From Citrobacter enshiensis (GTDB lineage Bacteria; Pseudomonadota; Gammaproteobacteria; Enterobacterales; Enterobacteriaceae): 64,000 bases of DNA. A program made the translations under genes and the position numbers. The stretch covers positions 1,302,001 through 1,366,000 of the forward strand of contig NZ_CP119862.1 of the NCBI RefSeq assembly GCF_029338175.1, given 5' to 3'. The notes under the pieces were generated by a model. The model did not search any database and had not been told where the DNA came from. It saw only the letters and a list, made by a program, of their open reading frames with translations. Below are positions 1 to 10,654 of the stretch, in pieces (position 1 is the first letter of the stretch; each line of letters begins with the position of its first letter).

Positions 1-176
1 TTTCTACGTTGGGTGTGACGGGCGGCAACAAGAAAAGCGGCCTCTATGAAGACGGCGTGCGTAAAGACCGACTCGACAACGACGATATGATCACGCAGCT
101 TGAAGCCCGCATTCGTGCGAAAGCCAGCATCCTGGATGAAGCGCGTCGAATTGACGTGCAGCAGGTTGAAAAATAA
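1..176 (+). CDS. ispG: 4-hydroxy-3-methylbut-2-enyl diphosphate synthase IspG, 3' end only
   Basis: This is the C-terminal end of IspG (GcpE), an iron-sulfur enzyme of the MEP isoprenoid pathway that converts MEcPP to HMBPP. The reading frame is open from base 3 to the TAA at 174-176 and ends in ...[11 protein letters not shown], as in E. coli. The 5' part lies outside the window. hisS follows about 110 bases downstream, the usual enterobacterial order. A hairpin with arms GGGAAGC/GCTTCCC lies at about 186-204 in the gap. Confidence 0.93.
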   Translation, partial: STLGVTGGNKKSGLYEDGVRKDRLDNDDMITQLEARIRAKASILDEARRIDVQQVEK

Positions 177-286
177 TAACGTGATGGGAAGCGGCGTGCT
201 TCCCGTGTATGATTGAACCCGCATGGCTCCCGCACCGTTTGGGGAAGCGCTGAGGGTTCATTTTTATATTCAGAAAGAGAATAAAC

Positions 287-1561
287 GTGGCAAAAAACAT
301 TCAAGCCATTCGCGGCATGAACGATTATCTGCCTGGCGAAACCGCCATCTGGCAGCGCATTGAAGGCACACTCAAAAACGTGCTCGGCAGCTACGGTTAC
401 AGTGAAATCCGCTTGCCGATTGTAGAGCAGACCCCGTTATTCAAACGCGCGATCGGTGAAGTTACTGACGTGGTTGAAAAAGAGATGTACACCTTTGAGG
501 ACCGTAACGGCGATAGCCTGACATTGCGTCCCGAAGGGACGGCGGGCTGTGTACGCGCCGGCATCGAGCATGGTCTCCTGTACAATCAGGAACAGCGTCT
601 GTGGTATATCGGGCCGATGTTCCGCCACGAACGCCCGCAGAAAGGACGTTATCGTCAATTCCATCAGCTGGGTGTCGAAGTGTTTGGCCTGCAAGGTCCG
701 GACATTGATGCCGAGCTGATCATGCTCACTGCGCGCTGGTGGCGTGCGTTGGGTATTTCTGAACATGTCAGCCTTGAGTTGAACTCTATCGGTTCACTTG
801 AAGCCCGCGCTAACTATCGTGATGCGCTGGTTACCTTCCTCGAACAGCATAAAGAGAAGCTGGACGAAGACTGCAAACGCCGTATGTATACCAACCCGTT
901 GCGTGTCCTGGATTCCAAAAATCCGGAAGTGCAGGCGCTGCTCAATGACGCGCCAGCATTGGGTGATTATCTGGATGACGACTCACGCGAACACTTCGCA
1001 GGTCTGTGTAAGCTGCTTGAAGCCGCAGGTATTGCCTACACCGTCAACCAACGTCTGGTGCGCGGCCTTGACTACTACAACCGTACCGTCTTTGAATGGG
1101 TCACCAACAGCCTGGGCTCGCAAGGCACCGTATGTGCGGGTGGTCGTTATGACGGTCTGGTGGAGCAACTTGGCGGTCGCGCAGCCCCTGCAGTCGGTTT
1201 TGCCATGGGTCTGGAACGACTTGTTTTGCTTGTTCAGGCAGTTAATCCGGAATTTAACGTCGATCCTGTTGTCGATATATACCTGGTAGCTTCAGGCGTG
1301 GATACGCAGTCTGCTGCGATGACCTTCGCTGAACGTCTGCGTGATGAAATTCCAGGCGTAAAACTGATGACAAACCACGGCGGCGGCAACTTTAAAAAAC
1401 AGTTTGCCCGTGCCGACAAATGGGGCGCCAGCGTTGCACTGGTGCTGGGTGAGACTGAAGTGGCCGACGGTACTGTTGTCGTGAAGGATTTGCGCTCTGG
1501 TGAGCAAACGACAGTCGCGCAGGATAGCGTTGCCGCACATTTGCGCACTTTGACTCGTTAA
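287..1561 (+). CDS. hisS: Histidyl-tRNA synthetase
   Basis: This cytosolic class II aminoacyl-tRNA synthetase charges tRNA-His. The 424-residue product carries class II motif 2 ([16 protein letters not shown], about residue 112), the histidine-A region [15 protein letters not shown] (about 258) and motif 3 ([11 protein letters not shown]). A C-terminal anticodon-binding domain follows. The GTG start at 287 gives the standard N-terminus [16 protein letters not shown] and follows an AGAAAGAGA ribosome-binding stretch. It is first in the hisS-yfgM-bamB cluster. The length matches the E. coli enzyme. Confidence 0.97.
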   Translation: MAKNIQAIRGMNDYLPGETAIWQRIEGTLKNVLGSYGYSEIRLPIVEQTPLFKRAIGEVTDVVEKEMYTFEDRNGDSLTLRPEGTAGCVRAGIEHGLLYNQEQRLWYIGPMFRHERPQKGRYRQFHQLGVEVFGLQGPDIDAELIMLTARWWRALGISEHVSLELNSIGSLEARANYRDALVTFLEQHKEKLDEDCKRRMYTNPLRVLDSKNPEVQALLNDAPALGDYLDDDSREHFAGLCKLLEAAGIAYTVNQRLVRGLDYYNRTVFEWVTNSLGSQGTVCAGGRYDGLVEQLGGRAAPAVGFAMGLERLVLLVQAVNPEFNVDPVVDIYLVASGVDTQSAAMTFAERLRDEIPGVKLMTNHGGGNFKKQFARADKWGASVALVLGETEVADGTVVVKDLRSGEQTTVAQDSVAAHLRTLTR

Positions 1562-1574
1562 GGAGAAGGACAGC

Positions 1575-2195
1575 GTGGAAATTTACGAGAACGAAAACGA
1601 TCAGGTTGATGCGATCAAACGTTTCTTTGCTGAGAACGGTAAAGCGCTGGTTGTTGGGGTTATTTTAGGGGTTGGTGCGCTGGTTGGTTGGCGTTACTGG
1701 ACCAGCCATCAGACGGAGTCTGTACGTTCTGCTTCTCTGGCCTATCAAAATGCGGTAACCGCGGTGAGTGCGGGCAAACCGGATAGCCTTCCCGCTGCGG
1801 AGAAATTTGCTGCGGAAAATAAAAATACATACGGCGCGCTGGCTTCCATGGAACTGGCGCAGCAGTTTGTTGATAAAAATGAACTTGAGAAAGCCGCTGC
1901 CCAGTTACAACAGGGGTTGACGGCCACCAGCGATGAGAATCTCAAAGCGGTGATCAATCTGCGTCTGGCCCGCGTTCAGGTGCAACTCAAGCAAGCGGAT
2001 ACTGCGCTGAAAACACTCGACACCATCAAAGGTGAAGGGTGGGCAGCCATTGTCGCCGATTTGCGTGGAGAAGCATTGCTGAGTAAAGGTGATAAACAAG
2101 GCGCGCGTAGTGCATGGGAAGCAGGCGTGAAGAGCGACGCCACCCCAGCACTGAGCGAAATGATGCAGATGAAAATCAATAATTTGTCCATCTGA
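1575..2195 (+). CDS. yfgM: YfgM, ancillary SecYEG-associated membrane protein
   Basis: YfgM is a bitopic inner-membrane protein. It associates with the SecYEG translocon and PpiD and helps hand over exported proteins in the periplasm. The 206-residue product has a short cytosolic N-terminus, one membrane helix (about residues 23-43, ALVVGVILGVGALVGWRYW) and a TPR-like helical periplasmic domain. The start is GTG at 1575, 13 bases after hisS, preceded by AAGGAGAAGGA. bamB follows 10 bases later, so the three genes are probably co-transcribed. Confidence 0.94.
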   Translation: MEIYENENDQVDAIKRFFAENGKALVVGVILGVGALVGWRYWTSHQTESVRSASLAYQNAVTAVSAGKPDSLPAAEKFAAENKNTYGALASMELAQQFVDKNELEKAAAQLQQGLTATSDENLKAVINLRLARVQVQLKQADTALKTLDTIKGEGWAAIVADLRGEALLSKGDKQGARSAWEAGVKSDATPALSEMMQMKINNLSI

Positions 2196-2205
2196 GAGGG
2201 ACCCG

Positions 2206-3384
2206 ATGCAATTGCGTAAATTACTTCTGCCAGGGCTGCTTTCCGTGAGCCTAGTGAGCGGCTGTTCACTGTTTAGTGGCGAAGAAGATGTCGTTAAAAT
2301 GTCCCCGTTACCTGTGGTTGAAAATCAGTTTCAACCGTCTACTGCCTGGAGCACCTCTGTAGGCAACGGTATTGGTGATTTCTATTCCAATCTTCATCCT
2401 GCTCTGGCGGATAACGTCGTCTATGCGGCCGATCGTGCTGGCGTTGTTAAGGCACTGAATGCAGACGATGGCAAAGAAGTCTGGTCTGTTAATCTGGGAG
2501 AGAAAGACGGGTGGTTCTCCAGAGCCTCTGCGCAACTCTCTGGCGGTGTGACCGTTTCTGGCGGCCATGTTTATATCGGCAGTGAAAAAGCGCAGGTGTA
2601 TGCCTTGAATGCCAGCGATGGCACACCAGCATGGCAGACGAAAGTCGCCGGTGAAGCGTTGTCTCGTCCGGTGGTGAGTGATGGCGTGGTGCTGATTCAT
2701 ACCAGCAATGGTCAACTCCAGGCGCTGAACGAGGCCGATGGTGCTATCAAATGGACCGTTAACCTTGATATGCCGTCGCTCTCTCTGCGCGGTGAGTCAG
2801 CCCCAGCGACCGCTTATGGCGCGGCGATTGTGGGTGGCGATAATGGCCGTGTAAGTGCGGTACTGATGCAGCAGGGCCAGATGATTTGGCAGCAGCGTAT
2901 TTCGCAAACCACGGGGACGACTGAAATTGACCGCCTGAGCGACGTTGATACGACGCCGGTCATCGTCAATGGCGTCGTTTACGCTCTGGCTTATAATGGT
3001 AACCTGACGGCGCTTGATCTGCGCAGCGGTCAGATTATGTGGAAACGCGAGCTGGGTTCGGTAAATGACTTTATCGTTGACGGCAACCGTATTTATCTCG
3101 TTGACCAGAATGACCGTATCATGGCGTTGACCACTGACGGTGGCGTAACCCTGTGGACGCAAAGCGATCTCTTGCACCGTCTGCTGACCTCACCTGCGCT
3201 GTATAATGGCAACTTAGTGGTCGGCGATAGCGAAGGATATCTGCACTGGCTCAACGTTGAAGATGGTCGTTTCGTGGCTCAGCAAAAAGTTGACGGCTCC
3301 GGTTTACTGACCGAACCGGTATCGGCTGATGGTAAACTGCTGCTCCAGGCAAAAGACGGCACGCTGTATTCTATTACGCGTTAA
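2206..3384 (+). CDS. bamB: Outer membrane assembly lipoprotein BamB
   Basis: BamB is the beta-propeller lipoprotein of the BAM complex, which folds beta-barrel proteins into the outer membrane. The 392-residue precursor has a lipoprotein signal with lipobox LVSGC (lipidated Cys20). The rest consists of repeated PQQ-like blades with recurring ALNA.DG..W motifs, consistent with an eight-bladed propeller. A hairpin followed by a T-rich stretch (3407-3435) sits behind it, before der. The identity is clear from full-length resemblance to E. coli BamB (YfgL). Confidence 0.97.
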   Translation: MQLRKLLLPGLLSVSLVSGCSLFSGEEDVVKMSPLPVVENQFQPSTAWSTSVGNGIGDFYSNLHPALADNVVYAADRAGVVKALNADDGKEVWSVNLGEKDGWFSRASAQLSGGVTVSGGHVYIGSEKAQVYALNASDGTPAWQTKVAGEALSRPVVSDGVVLIHTSNGQLQALNEADGAIKWTVNLDMPSLSLRGESAPATAYGAAIVGGDNGRVSAVLMQQGQMIWQQRISQTTGTTEIDRLSDVDTTPVIVNGVVYALAYNGNLTALDLRSGQIMWKRELGSVNDFIVDGNRIYLVDQNDRIMALTTDGGVTLWTQSDLLHRLLTSPALYNGNLVVGDSEGYLHWLNVEDGRFVAQQKVDGSGLLTEPVSADGKLLLQAKDGTLYSITR

Positions 3385-3406
3385 CCGTCACGGCCGCTCG
3401 CTTTGA

Positions 3407-3435
3407 AAAACGGCTCCTGGTGCAGGGGCCGTTTT
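3407..3435 (+). terminator. Probable intrinsic terminator after bamB
   Basis: The arms AAAACGGCTCCT and AGGGGCCGTTTT form a 12-bp stem with one wobble pair. The stem ends in TTTT and is followed by ACTGTTTTT. It lies in the gap between bamB and der. Confidence 0.75.
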
Positions 3436-3500
3436 ACTGTTTTTAACAACGGCATAAAATGTGCGCGTTGTCTGATGATTTTTTAAATGAGGCTTTAAAC

Positions 3501-4973
3501 ATGGTACCTGTGGTCGCGCTTGTCGGGCGCCCTAACGTCGGAAAATCCACGTTATTTAACCGTCTAACTCGCACCCGAGATGCGCTGGTTGCGGATTTCC
3601 CGGGTCTGACTCGTGACCGTAAGTACGGTCGTGCGGAAGTTGAAGGCCGCGAGTTTATCTGCATTGATACCGGCGGTATTGACGGCACTGAAGACGGCGT
3701 CGAGACGCGTATGGCGGAGCAGTCGCTGCTGGCGATTGAAGAGGCCGATGTGGTGTTGTTCATGGTCGATGCGCGAGCAGGGCTGATGCCTGCCGATGAA
3801 GCCATCGCGCAGCATCTGCGTTCTCGTCAGAAACCAACGTTCCTCGTGGCTAACAAAACTGATGGCCTTGATCCTGACCAGGCGATTGTCGATTTCTATT
3901 CTTTGGGTTTAGGCGAAATCCACCCGATTGCTGCATCTCATGGGCGTGGCGTACTGAGTCTGCTGGAACACGTGCTGCTGCCGTGGATGGATGATGTCGC
4001 CCCGCAGGAAGAAGTGGATGAAGATGCGGAGTATTGGGCGAAGCTAGAAGCCGAAGAAAACGGTGAAGAAGAGCCGGAAGATGATTTCAACCCGCAAGAC
4101 TTGCCGATCAAGCTGGCTATCGTCGGTCGCCCGAACGTAGGTAAGTCCACACTCACTAACCGTATTTTGGGTGAAGATCGTGTTGTCGTCTATGACATGC
4201 CGGGCACAACGCGTGACAGCATCTATATTCCGATGGAACGCGATGAGCGTGAGTATGTACTGATTGATACTGCGGGTGTTCGCAAACGCGGTAAAATTAC
4301 TGACACGGTAGAAAAATTCTCCGTTATCAAAACGTTGCAGGCGATTGAAGACGCCAACGTGGTGATGCTGGTGATTGACGCGCGCGAAGGTATTTCCGAT
4401 CAGGATCTGTCGCTGCTGGGCTTCATCCTCAATAGTGGGCGCTCACTTGTTATTGTGGTGAACAAATGGGATGGCCTGACTCAGGAAGTCAAAGAGCAGG
4501 TAAAAGAGACACTGGACTTCCGTCTGGGCTTTATCGACTTTGCCCGCGTACACTTTATTTCTGCCTTGCACGGCAGCGGTGTGGGTAACCTGTTTGAATC
4601 TATCCGTGAGGCGTATGACAGCTCAACGCGTCGCGTGAGTACGGCGATGCTGACCCGTATCATGACGATGGCGGCAGAAGATCATCAGCCGCCGCTGGTG
4701 CGTGGTCGTCGCGTGAAGTTGAAATATGCCCATGCCGGTGGTTATAACCCGCCAATCGTGGTGATCCACGGTAACCAGGTGAAAGATTTGCCGGACTCCT
4801 ACAAGCGTTATTTGATGAACTACTTCCGTAAGTCGCTGGAAGTGATGGGGACGCCGATCCGCATTCAGTTTAAGGAAGGGGAAAACCCGTATGCCAACAA
4901 ACGCAATACGCTGACCCCAACCCAGATGCGTAAGCGTAAGCGTCTGATTAAGCACATCAAGAAAAGTAAGTAA
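3501..4973 (+). CDS. der: Double-era-like GTPase Der (EngA), ribosome assembly factor
   Basis: Der is an essential GTPase for maturation of the 50S ribosomal subunit. It has two tandem G domains. P-loops GRPNVGKST occur near residues 8 and 211, and G4 motifs NKTD and NKWD follow. An acidic linker separates the domains (about 165-200, [21 protein letters not shown] region). A KH-like domain and a lysine/arginine-rich tail close the protein. I place the start at ATG 3501 ([14 protein letters not shown]), giving 490 residues as in E. coli. An in-frame upstream start at 3459 would add an uncharacteristic 14-residue extension. Confidence 0.96.
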   Translation: MVPVVALVGRPNVGKSTLFNRLTRTRDALVADFPGLTRDRKYGRAEVEGREFICIDTGGIDGTEDGVETRMAEQSLLAIEEADVVLFMVDARAGLMPADEAIAQHLRSRQKPTFLVANKTDGLDPDQAIVDFYSLGLGEIHPIAASHGRGVLSLLEHVLLPWMDDVAPQEEVDEDAEYWAKLEAEENGEEEPEDDFNPQDLPIKLAIVGRPNVGKSTLTNRILGEDRVVVYDMPGTTRDSIYIPMERDEREYVLIDTAGVRKRGKITDTVEKFSVIKTLQAIEDANVVMLVIDAREGISDQDLSLLGFILNSGRSLVIVVNKWDGLTQEVKEQVKETLDFRLGFIDFARVHFISALHGSGVGNLFESIREAYDSSTRRVSTAMLTRIMTMAAEDHQPPLVRGRRVKLKYAHAGGYNPPIVVIHGNQVKDLPDSYKRYLMNYFRKSLEVMGTPIRIQFKEGENPYANKRNTLTPTQMRKRKRLIKHIKKSK

Positions 4974-4984
4974 TCTGACTTTTT

Positions 4985-5009
4985 CACCCTCTCCGTTCCG
5001 GGGAGGGTG
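4985..5009 (+). terminator. GC-rich hairpin after der
   Basis: The arms CACCCTCTCC and CGGGGAGGGTG fold into a strong stem 10 bases after the der stop. No T-run follows, so it may stabilise the mRNA end rather than act as a full intrinsic terminator. Confidence 0.5.
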
Positions 5010-5036
5010 TCATCAACAGGAATGTGAGGAGGATGT

Positions 5037-5258
5037 ATGGAACTCATTTGTCCCGTCTGTCATCAATCACTGGAACGCAATGGCGACGCAGCGCATTGTG
5101 CAACGTGTGAAAAAGATTTCATCCTTCAGGCGTTATGCCCTGACTGTCATCAGCCCCTGCAGATTTTAAAAGCCTGTGGCGCGGTGGATTATTTTTGCCA
5201 GAATGGTCACGGTCTTATTTCAAAAAAACGGGTTGAGTTCGCCATTAGCAACGAATAA
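5037..5258 (+). CDS. yfgJ: YfgJ, small zinc-ribbon protein
   Basis: This 73-residue protein has paired cysteine motifs, CPVC (residues 5-8), CATC, CPDC and a late C..GH, typical of a double zinc ribbon. It matches the YfgJ family, whose function is unknown. A clear Shine-Dalgarno AGGAGG precedes ATG 5037. It faces xseA on the opposite strand with only 5 bases between the stop codons. Confidence 0.9.
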   Translation: MELICPVCHQSLERNGDAAHCATCEKDFILQALCPDCHQPLQILKACGAVDYFCQNGHGLISKKRVEFAISNE

Positions 5259-5263
5259 CGCGA

Positions 5264-6673
<1,410 letters not shown>

Positions 6674-6735
6674 TTATTCAGTCGATAGTAACCCGCCCAC
6701 AGAGGAGCGCAAGTATTATTTGCAAAAAAGTGTGG

Positions 6736-6761
6736 AAGCAATCGGTTCCGCTCTGTATAAT
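6736..6761 (+). promoter_or_regulatory. guaBA promoter -10 with overlapping PurR-like operator
   Basis: A perfect -10 box TATAAT lies at 6756-6761. Immediately upstream, 6736-6751 (AAGCAATCGGTTCCGC) matches 11 of 16 positions of the PurR consensus. The arrangement resembles the PurR-controlled guaBA promoter of E. coli. The operator match is weaker than those at purM and purC. Confidence 0.6.
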
Positions 6762-6804
6762 GCCACGGCAATATTTAACCACCCCCAGGTCAGAGATATT
6801 GCCC

Positions 6805-8271
6805 ATGCTACGTATTGCTAAAGAAGCTTTGACGTTTGACGACGTCCTCCTCGTTCCCGCTCATTCTACCGTTCTGCCGAATACTGCCGATCTCAGCACG
6901 CAGTTAACGAAAACCATTCGCCTGAACATCCCTATGCTCTCTGCAGCAATGGACACCGTGACGGAAGCGCGTCTGGCGATTGCCCTGGCGCAGGAAGGCG
7001 GCATCGGTTTTATCCACAAGAACATGTCTATTGAGCGCCAGGCTGAAGAAGTTCGCCGTGTGAAAAAACATGAGTCTGGTGTCGTGACCGACCCACAGAC
7101 TGTCCTGCCTACCACCACGCTGCGTGAAGTCAAAGAGCTGACCGAACGTAATGGTTTTGCCGGTTACCCGGTTGTCACTGAAGACTACGAACTGGTCGGT
7201 ATTATCACCGGTCGTGATGTCCGTTTTGTGACCGATCTGAGCCAGCCGGTGAGCGTTTACATGACGCCGAAAGAGCGTCTGGTCACCGTTCGTGAAGGCG
7301 AAGCCCGTGACGTTGTGTTAGCGAAAATGCACGAAAAACGCGTTGAAAAAGCCCTGGTGGTTGACAGTGGTTTCCATCTGCGCGGCATGATTACCGTAAA
7401 AGACTTCCAGAAAGCGGAACGTAAACCGAACTCCTGTAAAGATGAGCATGGCCGCTTGCGCGTTGGCGCGGCAGTCGGCGCGGGCGCGGGCAACGAAGAG
7501 CGCGTTGATGCGCTGGTGGCTGCCGGTGTTGACGTGCTGCTGATCGACTCCTCTCACGGTCATTCTGAAGGCGTTCTGCAGCGTATTCGTGAAACCCGTG
7601 CAAAATACCCGGATCTGCAAATCATCGGTGGCAACGTGGCGACTGGCGCTGGCGCACGTGCGCTGGCTGACGCTGGCGTGAGCGCAGTGAAAGTCGGTAT
7701 CGGTCCTGGTTCTATCTGTACTACCCGTATCGTTACTGGCGTAGGGGTTCCGCAGATCACCGCCGTATCTGACGCGGTTGAAGCGCTGGAAGGTACTGGT
7801 ATTCCGGTTATCGCTGACGGCGGTATCCGTTTCTCCGGCGATATCGCGAAAGCGATCGCAGCAGGCGCGGCTGCCGTGATGGTGGGTTCCATGCTGGCAG
7901 GTACCGAAGAATCTCCTGGCGAAATCGAACTGTACCAGGGCCGTTCTTACAAATCTTACCGCGGTATGGGTTCTCTTGGCGCGATGTCCAAAGGTTCCTC
8001 TGACCGTTACTTCCAGAGCGATAACGCCGCTGACAAACTGGTGCCGGAAGGTATCGAAGGTCGCGTTGCCTATAAAGGCCGCCTGAAAGAGATCATTCAC
8101 CAGCAGATGGGCGGCCTGCGCTCCTGTATGGGGCTGACCGGTTGTGGTACCATCGACGAGTTGCGTACCAAAGCAGAGTTTGTACGCATCAGCGGTGCGG
8201 GCATTCAGGAAAGTCACGTTCACGATGTGACGATCACCAAAGAGTCCCCGAACTACCGTCTGGGCTCCTGA
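6805..8271 (+). CDS. guaB: Inosine-5'-monophosphate dehydrogenase
   Basis: GuaB oxidises IMP to XMP with NAD+, the committed step to GMP. The 488-residue product has a TIM barrel interrupted by a CBS pair (about residues 93-205). The catalytic-cysteine loop [15 protein letters not shown] is present (Cys about 305), as are the phosphate-binding [12 protein letters not shown] and the flap region. I chose ATG 6805 ([21 protein letters not shown]), the standard start. The open frame continues upstream to 6619, but this extension overlaps xseA and is not coding-like. guaA follows after a 68-base gap with a hairpin. Confidence 0.97.
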   Translation: MLRIAKEALTFDDVLLVPAHSTVLPNTADLSTQLTKTIRLNIPMLSAAMDTVTEARLAIALAQEGGIGFIHKNMSIERQAEEVRRVKKHESGVVTDPQTVLPTTTLREVKELTERNGFAGYPVVTEDYELVGIITGRDVRFVTDLSQPVSVYMTPKERLVTVREGEARDVVLAKMHEKRVEKALVVDSGFHLRGMITVKDFQKAERKPNSCKDEHGRLRVGAAVGAGAGNEERVDALVAAGVDVLLIDSSHGHSEGVLQRIRETRAKYPDLQIIGGNVATGAGARALADAGVSAVKVGIGPGSICTTRIVTGVGVPQITAVSDAVEALEGTGIPVIADGGIRFSGDIAKAIAAGAAAVMVGSMLAGTEESPGEIELYQGRSYKSYRGMGSLGAMSKGSSDRYFQSDNAADKLVPEGIEGRVAYKGRLKEIIHQQMGGLRSCMGLTGCGTIDELRTKAEFVRISGAGIQESHVHDVTITKESPNYRLGS

Positions 8272-8278
8272 TTTTCTT

Positions 8279-8299
8279 CGCCCGACCTCGTGTCGGGCG
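8279..8299 (+). terminator. Hairpin between guaB and guaA
   Basis: The arms CGCCCGAC and GTCGGGCG form an 8-bp GC-rich stem with a 5-base loop, followed by ATTTATTTAAT. It lies 7 bases after the guaB stop inside the guaBA operon. It may attenuate transcription or protect the guaB message. It is not a canonical terminator because the T-run is broken. Confidence 0.5.
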
Positions 8300-8339
8300 A
8301 TTTATTTAATCTGTTTCACTTGCCTCGGAATTAGCGTCA

Positions 8340-9917
8340 ATGACGGAAAACATTCATAAACATCGCATTCTCATCCTGGATTTCGGTTCTCAGTACACTC
8401 AGCTGGTTGCGCGTCGCGTGCGTGAACTTGGCGTTTACTGCGAACTGTGGGCGTGGGATGTTACGGAAGCACAAATTCGCGAATTCAATCCAAGCGGCAT
8501 CATCCTTTCCGGCGGTCCGGAAAGTACCACTGAAGACAATAGCCCACGCGCACCGCAGTACGTGTTTGAAGCGGGTGTTCCGGTCTTCGGCGTTTGCTAT
8601 GGCATGCAGACCATGGCAATGCAGTTGGGCGGTCATGTTGAAAGCTCTAACGAACGTGAATTCGGTTACGCGCAGGTTGAAGTGAAAACCGACAGCGCCC
8701 TGACGCGTGGTATTGAAGATTCCCTGACCGCAGAGGGTAAACCGCTGCTGGATGTGTGGATGAGCCACGGCGACAAAGTGACCGCGATTCCGGCTGACTT
8801 TATCACGGTCGCCAGCACCGAAACCTGCCCGTTTGCCATTATGGCCAACGAAGAAAAACGCTTCTACGGCGTGCAGTTCCACCCGGAAGTGACTCACACG
8901 CGTCAGGGCCTGCGTATGCTGGAGCGCTTTGTGCGCGATATCTGCCAGTGTGAAGCGCTGTGGACCCCGGCGAAAATTATCGACGACGCCGTTGCCCGCA
9001 TCCGCGAGCAGGTGGGCGACGATAAAGTGATCCTCGGTCTTTCCGGTGGCGTGGACTCCTCTGTCACTGCAATGCTACTGCATCGCGCTATTGGCAAAAA
9101 CCTGACCTGCGTCTTCGTGGATAACGGTCTTCTGCGTCTGAACGAAGCCGAGCAGGTGATGGACATGTTTGGTGACCATTTCGGTCTGAACATCGTTCAC
9201 GTGGAAGGCGAAAAACGCTTCCTCGATGCGCTGGCGGGTGAAAACGATCCGGAAGCGAAACGTAAAATTATCGGCCGCGTCTTTGTTGAAGTCTTCGACG
9301 AAGAAGCACTGAAACTGGAAGACGTAAAATGGCTGGCGCAGGGTACCATCTACCCGGACGTTATCGAGTCTGCGGCTTCCGCGACCGGTAAAGCACACGT
9401 CATCAAATCTCACCACAACGTGGGCGGCTTGCCGAAAGAGATGAAGATGGGGCTGGTTGAGCCGCTGCGTGAGCTGTTCAAAGATGAAGTGCGTAAAATT
9501 GGTCTGGAACTGGGCCTGCCGTACAACATGCTCTACCGTCACCCGTTCCCGGGACCGGGTCTCGGCGTTCGCGTGCTGGGCGAAGTGAAGAAAGAGTACT
9601 GCGACCTGTTGCGTCGTGCGGACGCTATCTTCATTGAAGAGCTGCATAAAGCTGACCTGTACAACAAAGTGAGCCAGGCGTTCACCGTTTTCCTGCCGGT
9701 ACGTTCCGTGGGTGTGATGGGCGATGGCCGTAAGTACGACTGGGTTGTTTCCCTGCGTGCTGTTGAAACCATCGACTTCATGACTGCGCACTGGGCACAC
9801 CTGCCGTATGACTTCCTGGGCCGCGTCTCCAACCGTATCATCAACGAAGTGAACGGCATCTCCCGCGTGGTGTATGACATCAGCGGCAAGCCGCCAGCTA
9901 CGATTGAGTGGGAATGA
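8340..9917 (+). CDS. guaA: GMP synthase (glutamine-hydrolysing)
   Basis: GuaA aminates XMP to GMP with glutamine and ATP. The 525-residue protein has a class I glutamine amidotransferase domain, with nucleophile Cys in FGVCYGMQ and the His/Glu pair in [10 protein letters not shown]. An ATP-pyrophosphatase domain follows (P-loop [10 protein letters not shown]), and then the dimerisation domain. The C-terminus KPPATIEWE is intact. Its last codons, GAG TGG GAA TGA (9906-9917), are also the repeat that bounds the downstream island units, so any insertion here preserved guaA. Confidence 0.98.
   Translation: MTENIHKHRILILDFGSQYTQLVARRVRELGVYCELWAWDVTEAQIREFNPSGIILSGGPESTTEDNSPRAPQYVFEAGVPVFGVCYGMQTMAMQLGGHVESSNEREFGYAQVEVKTDSALTRGIEDSLTAEGKPLLDVWMSHGDKVTAIPADFITVASTETCPFAIMANEEKRFYGVQFHPEVTHTRQGLRMLERFVRDICQCEALWTPAKIIDDAVARIREQVGDDKVILGLSGGVDSSVTAMLLHRAIGKNLTCVFVDNGLLRLNEAEQVMDMFGDHFGLNIVHVEGEKRFLDALAGENDPEAKRKIIGRVFVEVFDEEALKLEDVKWLAQGTIYPDVIESAASATGKAHVIKSHHNVGGLPKEMKMGLVEPLRELFKDEVRKIGLELGLPYNMLYRHPFPGPGLGVRVLGEVKKEYCDLLRRADAIFIEELHKADLYNKVSQAFTVFLPVRSVGVMGDGRKYDWVVSLRAVETIDFMTAHWAHLPYDFLGRVSNRIINEVNGISRVVYDISGKPPATIEWE
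9906..9917 (+). repeat. guaA-end att-like repeat, copy 1
   Basis: GAGTGGGAATGA forms the last four codons of guaA. Exact or near copies occur at 14299-14310, 18119-18130 and 20449-20460. The 3' end of guaA is a known integration site for genomic islands, so I read this as the left attachment core. Confidence 0.75.
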
Positions 9918-9964
9918 TTTCACGTCTTGCAACAGCCTGCACGTAAAAGCAGTAAAGTACCTCT

Positions 9965-9990
9965 AAGCCCGCGTAACTGCGGGCTTTTTT
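9965..9990 (+). terminator. Intrinsic terminator after guaA
   Basis: The arms AAGCCCGC (9965-9972) and GCGGGCTT (9979-9986) form a strong stem followed by a run of six T and more T-rich sequence. It ends the guaBA operon. It sits 48 bases after the guaA repeat, a position comparable to the hairpins that open units B and C. Confidence 0.85.
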
Positions 9991-10024
9991 GTTTTTGTGT
10001 CTGGCACTTTCTGGCAGATGTTAG

Positions 10025-10159
10025 CAACGGGATGTTGAAGATATCATCTCCGGTATGCGTCGTCTTAGGGATGATGAGGCTCGCGTTCTTGCTGACATAT
10101 TTGGGACTGATGAGGATTTCTGGAGCAATCTTCAGATGTTGCTAGATCGGAAAGAATGA
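10025..10159 (+). pseudogene. Remnant of a HigA/VapI-type antitoxin C-terminus
   Basis: The frame 10025-10159 reads ...VEDIISGMRRLRDDE, then ARVLADIFGTDEDFWSNLQ, then MLLDRKE and a TGA. The 'LA..FGT..EFW.NLQ' pattern is typical of the C-terminal part of XRE-family HigA antitoxins. A stop at 10022-10024 cuts off any N-terminal part, and no helix-turn-helix or toxin gene is present nearby. I therefore call it a relic of an earlier occupant of the site. It could also be a chance resemblance over about 40 codons. Confidence 0.45.
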
Positions 10160-10422
10160 CGGCAGAAATGATAGCTCATATGCCATGATATCTGCAGCCC
10201 CTCAAGTGTCATGACAGTAGTCCTTTAAGGCATAGCAACTTGAAACGCTGACAAAGCACACTCTATCTGAGAGCCGAAAGGGTTATACTCAAGGTAGCTA
10301 AATCAGTTTCCCTTCAGGATAAACCTGCTCAACAACAATCTTGATCTTGGCTTCACAGCTTGGTGGAGTGGGATGCTCCGTTTACGACGCATTATGAAGA
10401 GTAGAGCAACTACAACATGAAA
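10160..10422. other. Gene-free stretch upstream of the retron promoter
   Basis: I see no supported gene here. The longest coding-like piece is about 24 codons on the reverse strand near 10300-10385, bounded by stops, which I do not call. The region joins the antitoxin remnant to the retron promoter. Confidence 0.6.
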
Positions 10423-10452
10423 TTGAATAACCCCATACACTTATTGTATAAT
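10423..10452 (+). promoter_or_regulatory. Retron promoter
   Basis: A -35-like TTGAAT (10423-10428) and a perfect -10 TATAAT (10447-10452) are separated by 18 bases. Transcription would start at about 10459, at the left repeat (a1) of the retron RNA. This fits the usual single promoter upstream of msr. Confidence 0.75.
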
Positions 10453-10458
10453 CAAAGA

Positions 10459-10642
10459 GCTCTTTAGCTTAGGACGAATTCGTCTAGTCGGGTGTTTAGC
10501 CAGACTCTAATTTATTGAACGGTTTTATGGTTGCGATAGGTTCGCAACCTGATCTCTTCACTCCGTTCGTCAATCAGGTTGCGAACCTATCGCTTCCTTT
10601 AGTAAAGAGTTGAGCCCAAGAGTGTTACTCTTGGGCTCTTTT
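10459..10642 (+). ncRNA. Retron msr-msd RNA (Ec78/Ec83-like)
   Basis: This is the template and primer RNA of the retron. The a1 segment CTCTTTA (10460-10466) can pair with a2 TAAAGAG (10603-10609). A TTAGC with the candidate branching guanosine follows a1. The msr part holds a small hairpin, GACGAATTCGTC, and the stretch GTCTAGTCGGGTG..TTAGCCAGACTC seen in Ec78-type retrons. The msd part is a perfect 21-bp inverted repeat, arms 10533-10553 and 10573-10593, with a 19-base loop. A terminator hairpin directly follows a2. The exact ends are inferred. Confidence 0.85.
10612..10642 (+). terminator. Perfect terminator hairpin between msd and the reverse transcriptase gene
   Basis: The arms 10612-10623 and 10627-10638 (GAGCCCAAGAGT / ACTCTTGGGCTC) form a perfect 12-bp stem with a GTT loop, followed by TTTT. 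It begins 3 bases after a2 and ends 12 bases before the reverse transcriptase ATG. It could define the 3' end of the retron RNA and limit read-through into the protein genes. Confidence 0.8.
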
Positions 10643-10654
10643 ATGGGAGTAGAT

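Noticed and set aside
7318-8223. 301-codon open frame antisense to guaB
   Set aside because: It lies entirely within guaB on the other strand, has a composition typical of a GC-rich gene's shadow frame and shows no known motif.
9075-9932. 285-codon open frame antisense to guaA
   Set aside because: It is a shadow of guaA with no motif, and its start region falls beyond the guaA stop without a ribosome-binding site.
9927-10145. 72-codon frame after guaA
   Set aside because: It runs through the guaA terminator; the overlapping antitoxin-like frame is a better reading of this stretch.
10533-10593. Long inverted repeat considered as insertion-sequence ends or an origin hairpin
   Set aside because: Its position between a1/a2 and upstream of a retron reverse transcriptase identifies it as the msd stem.
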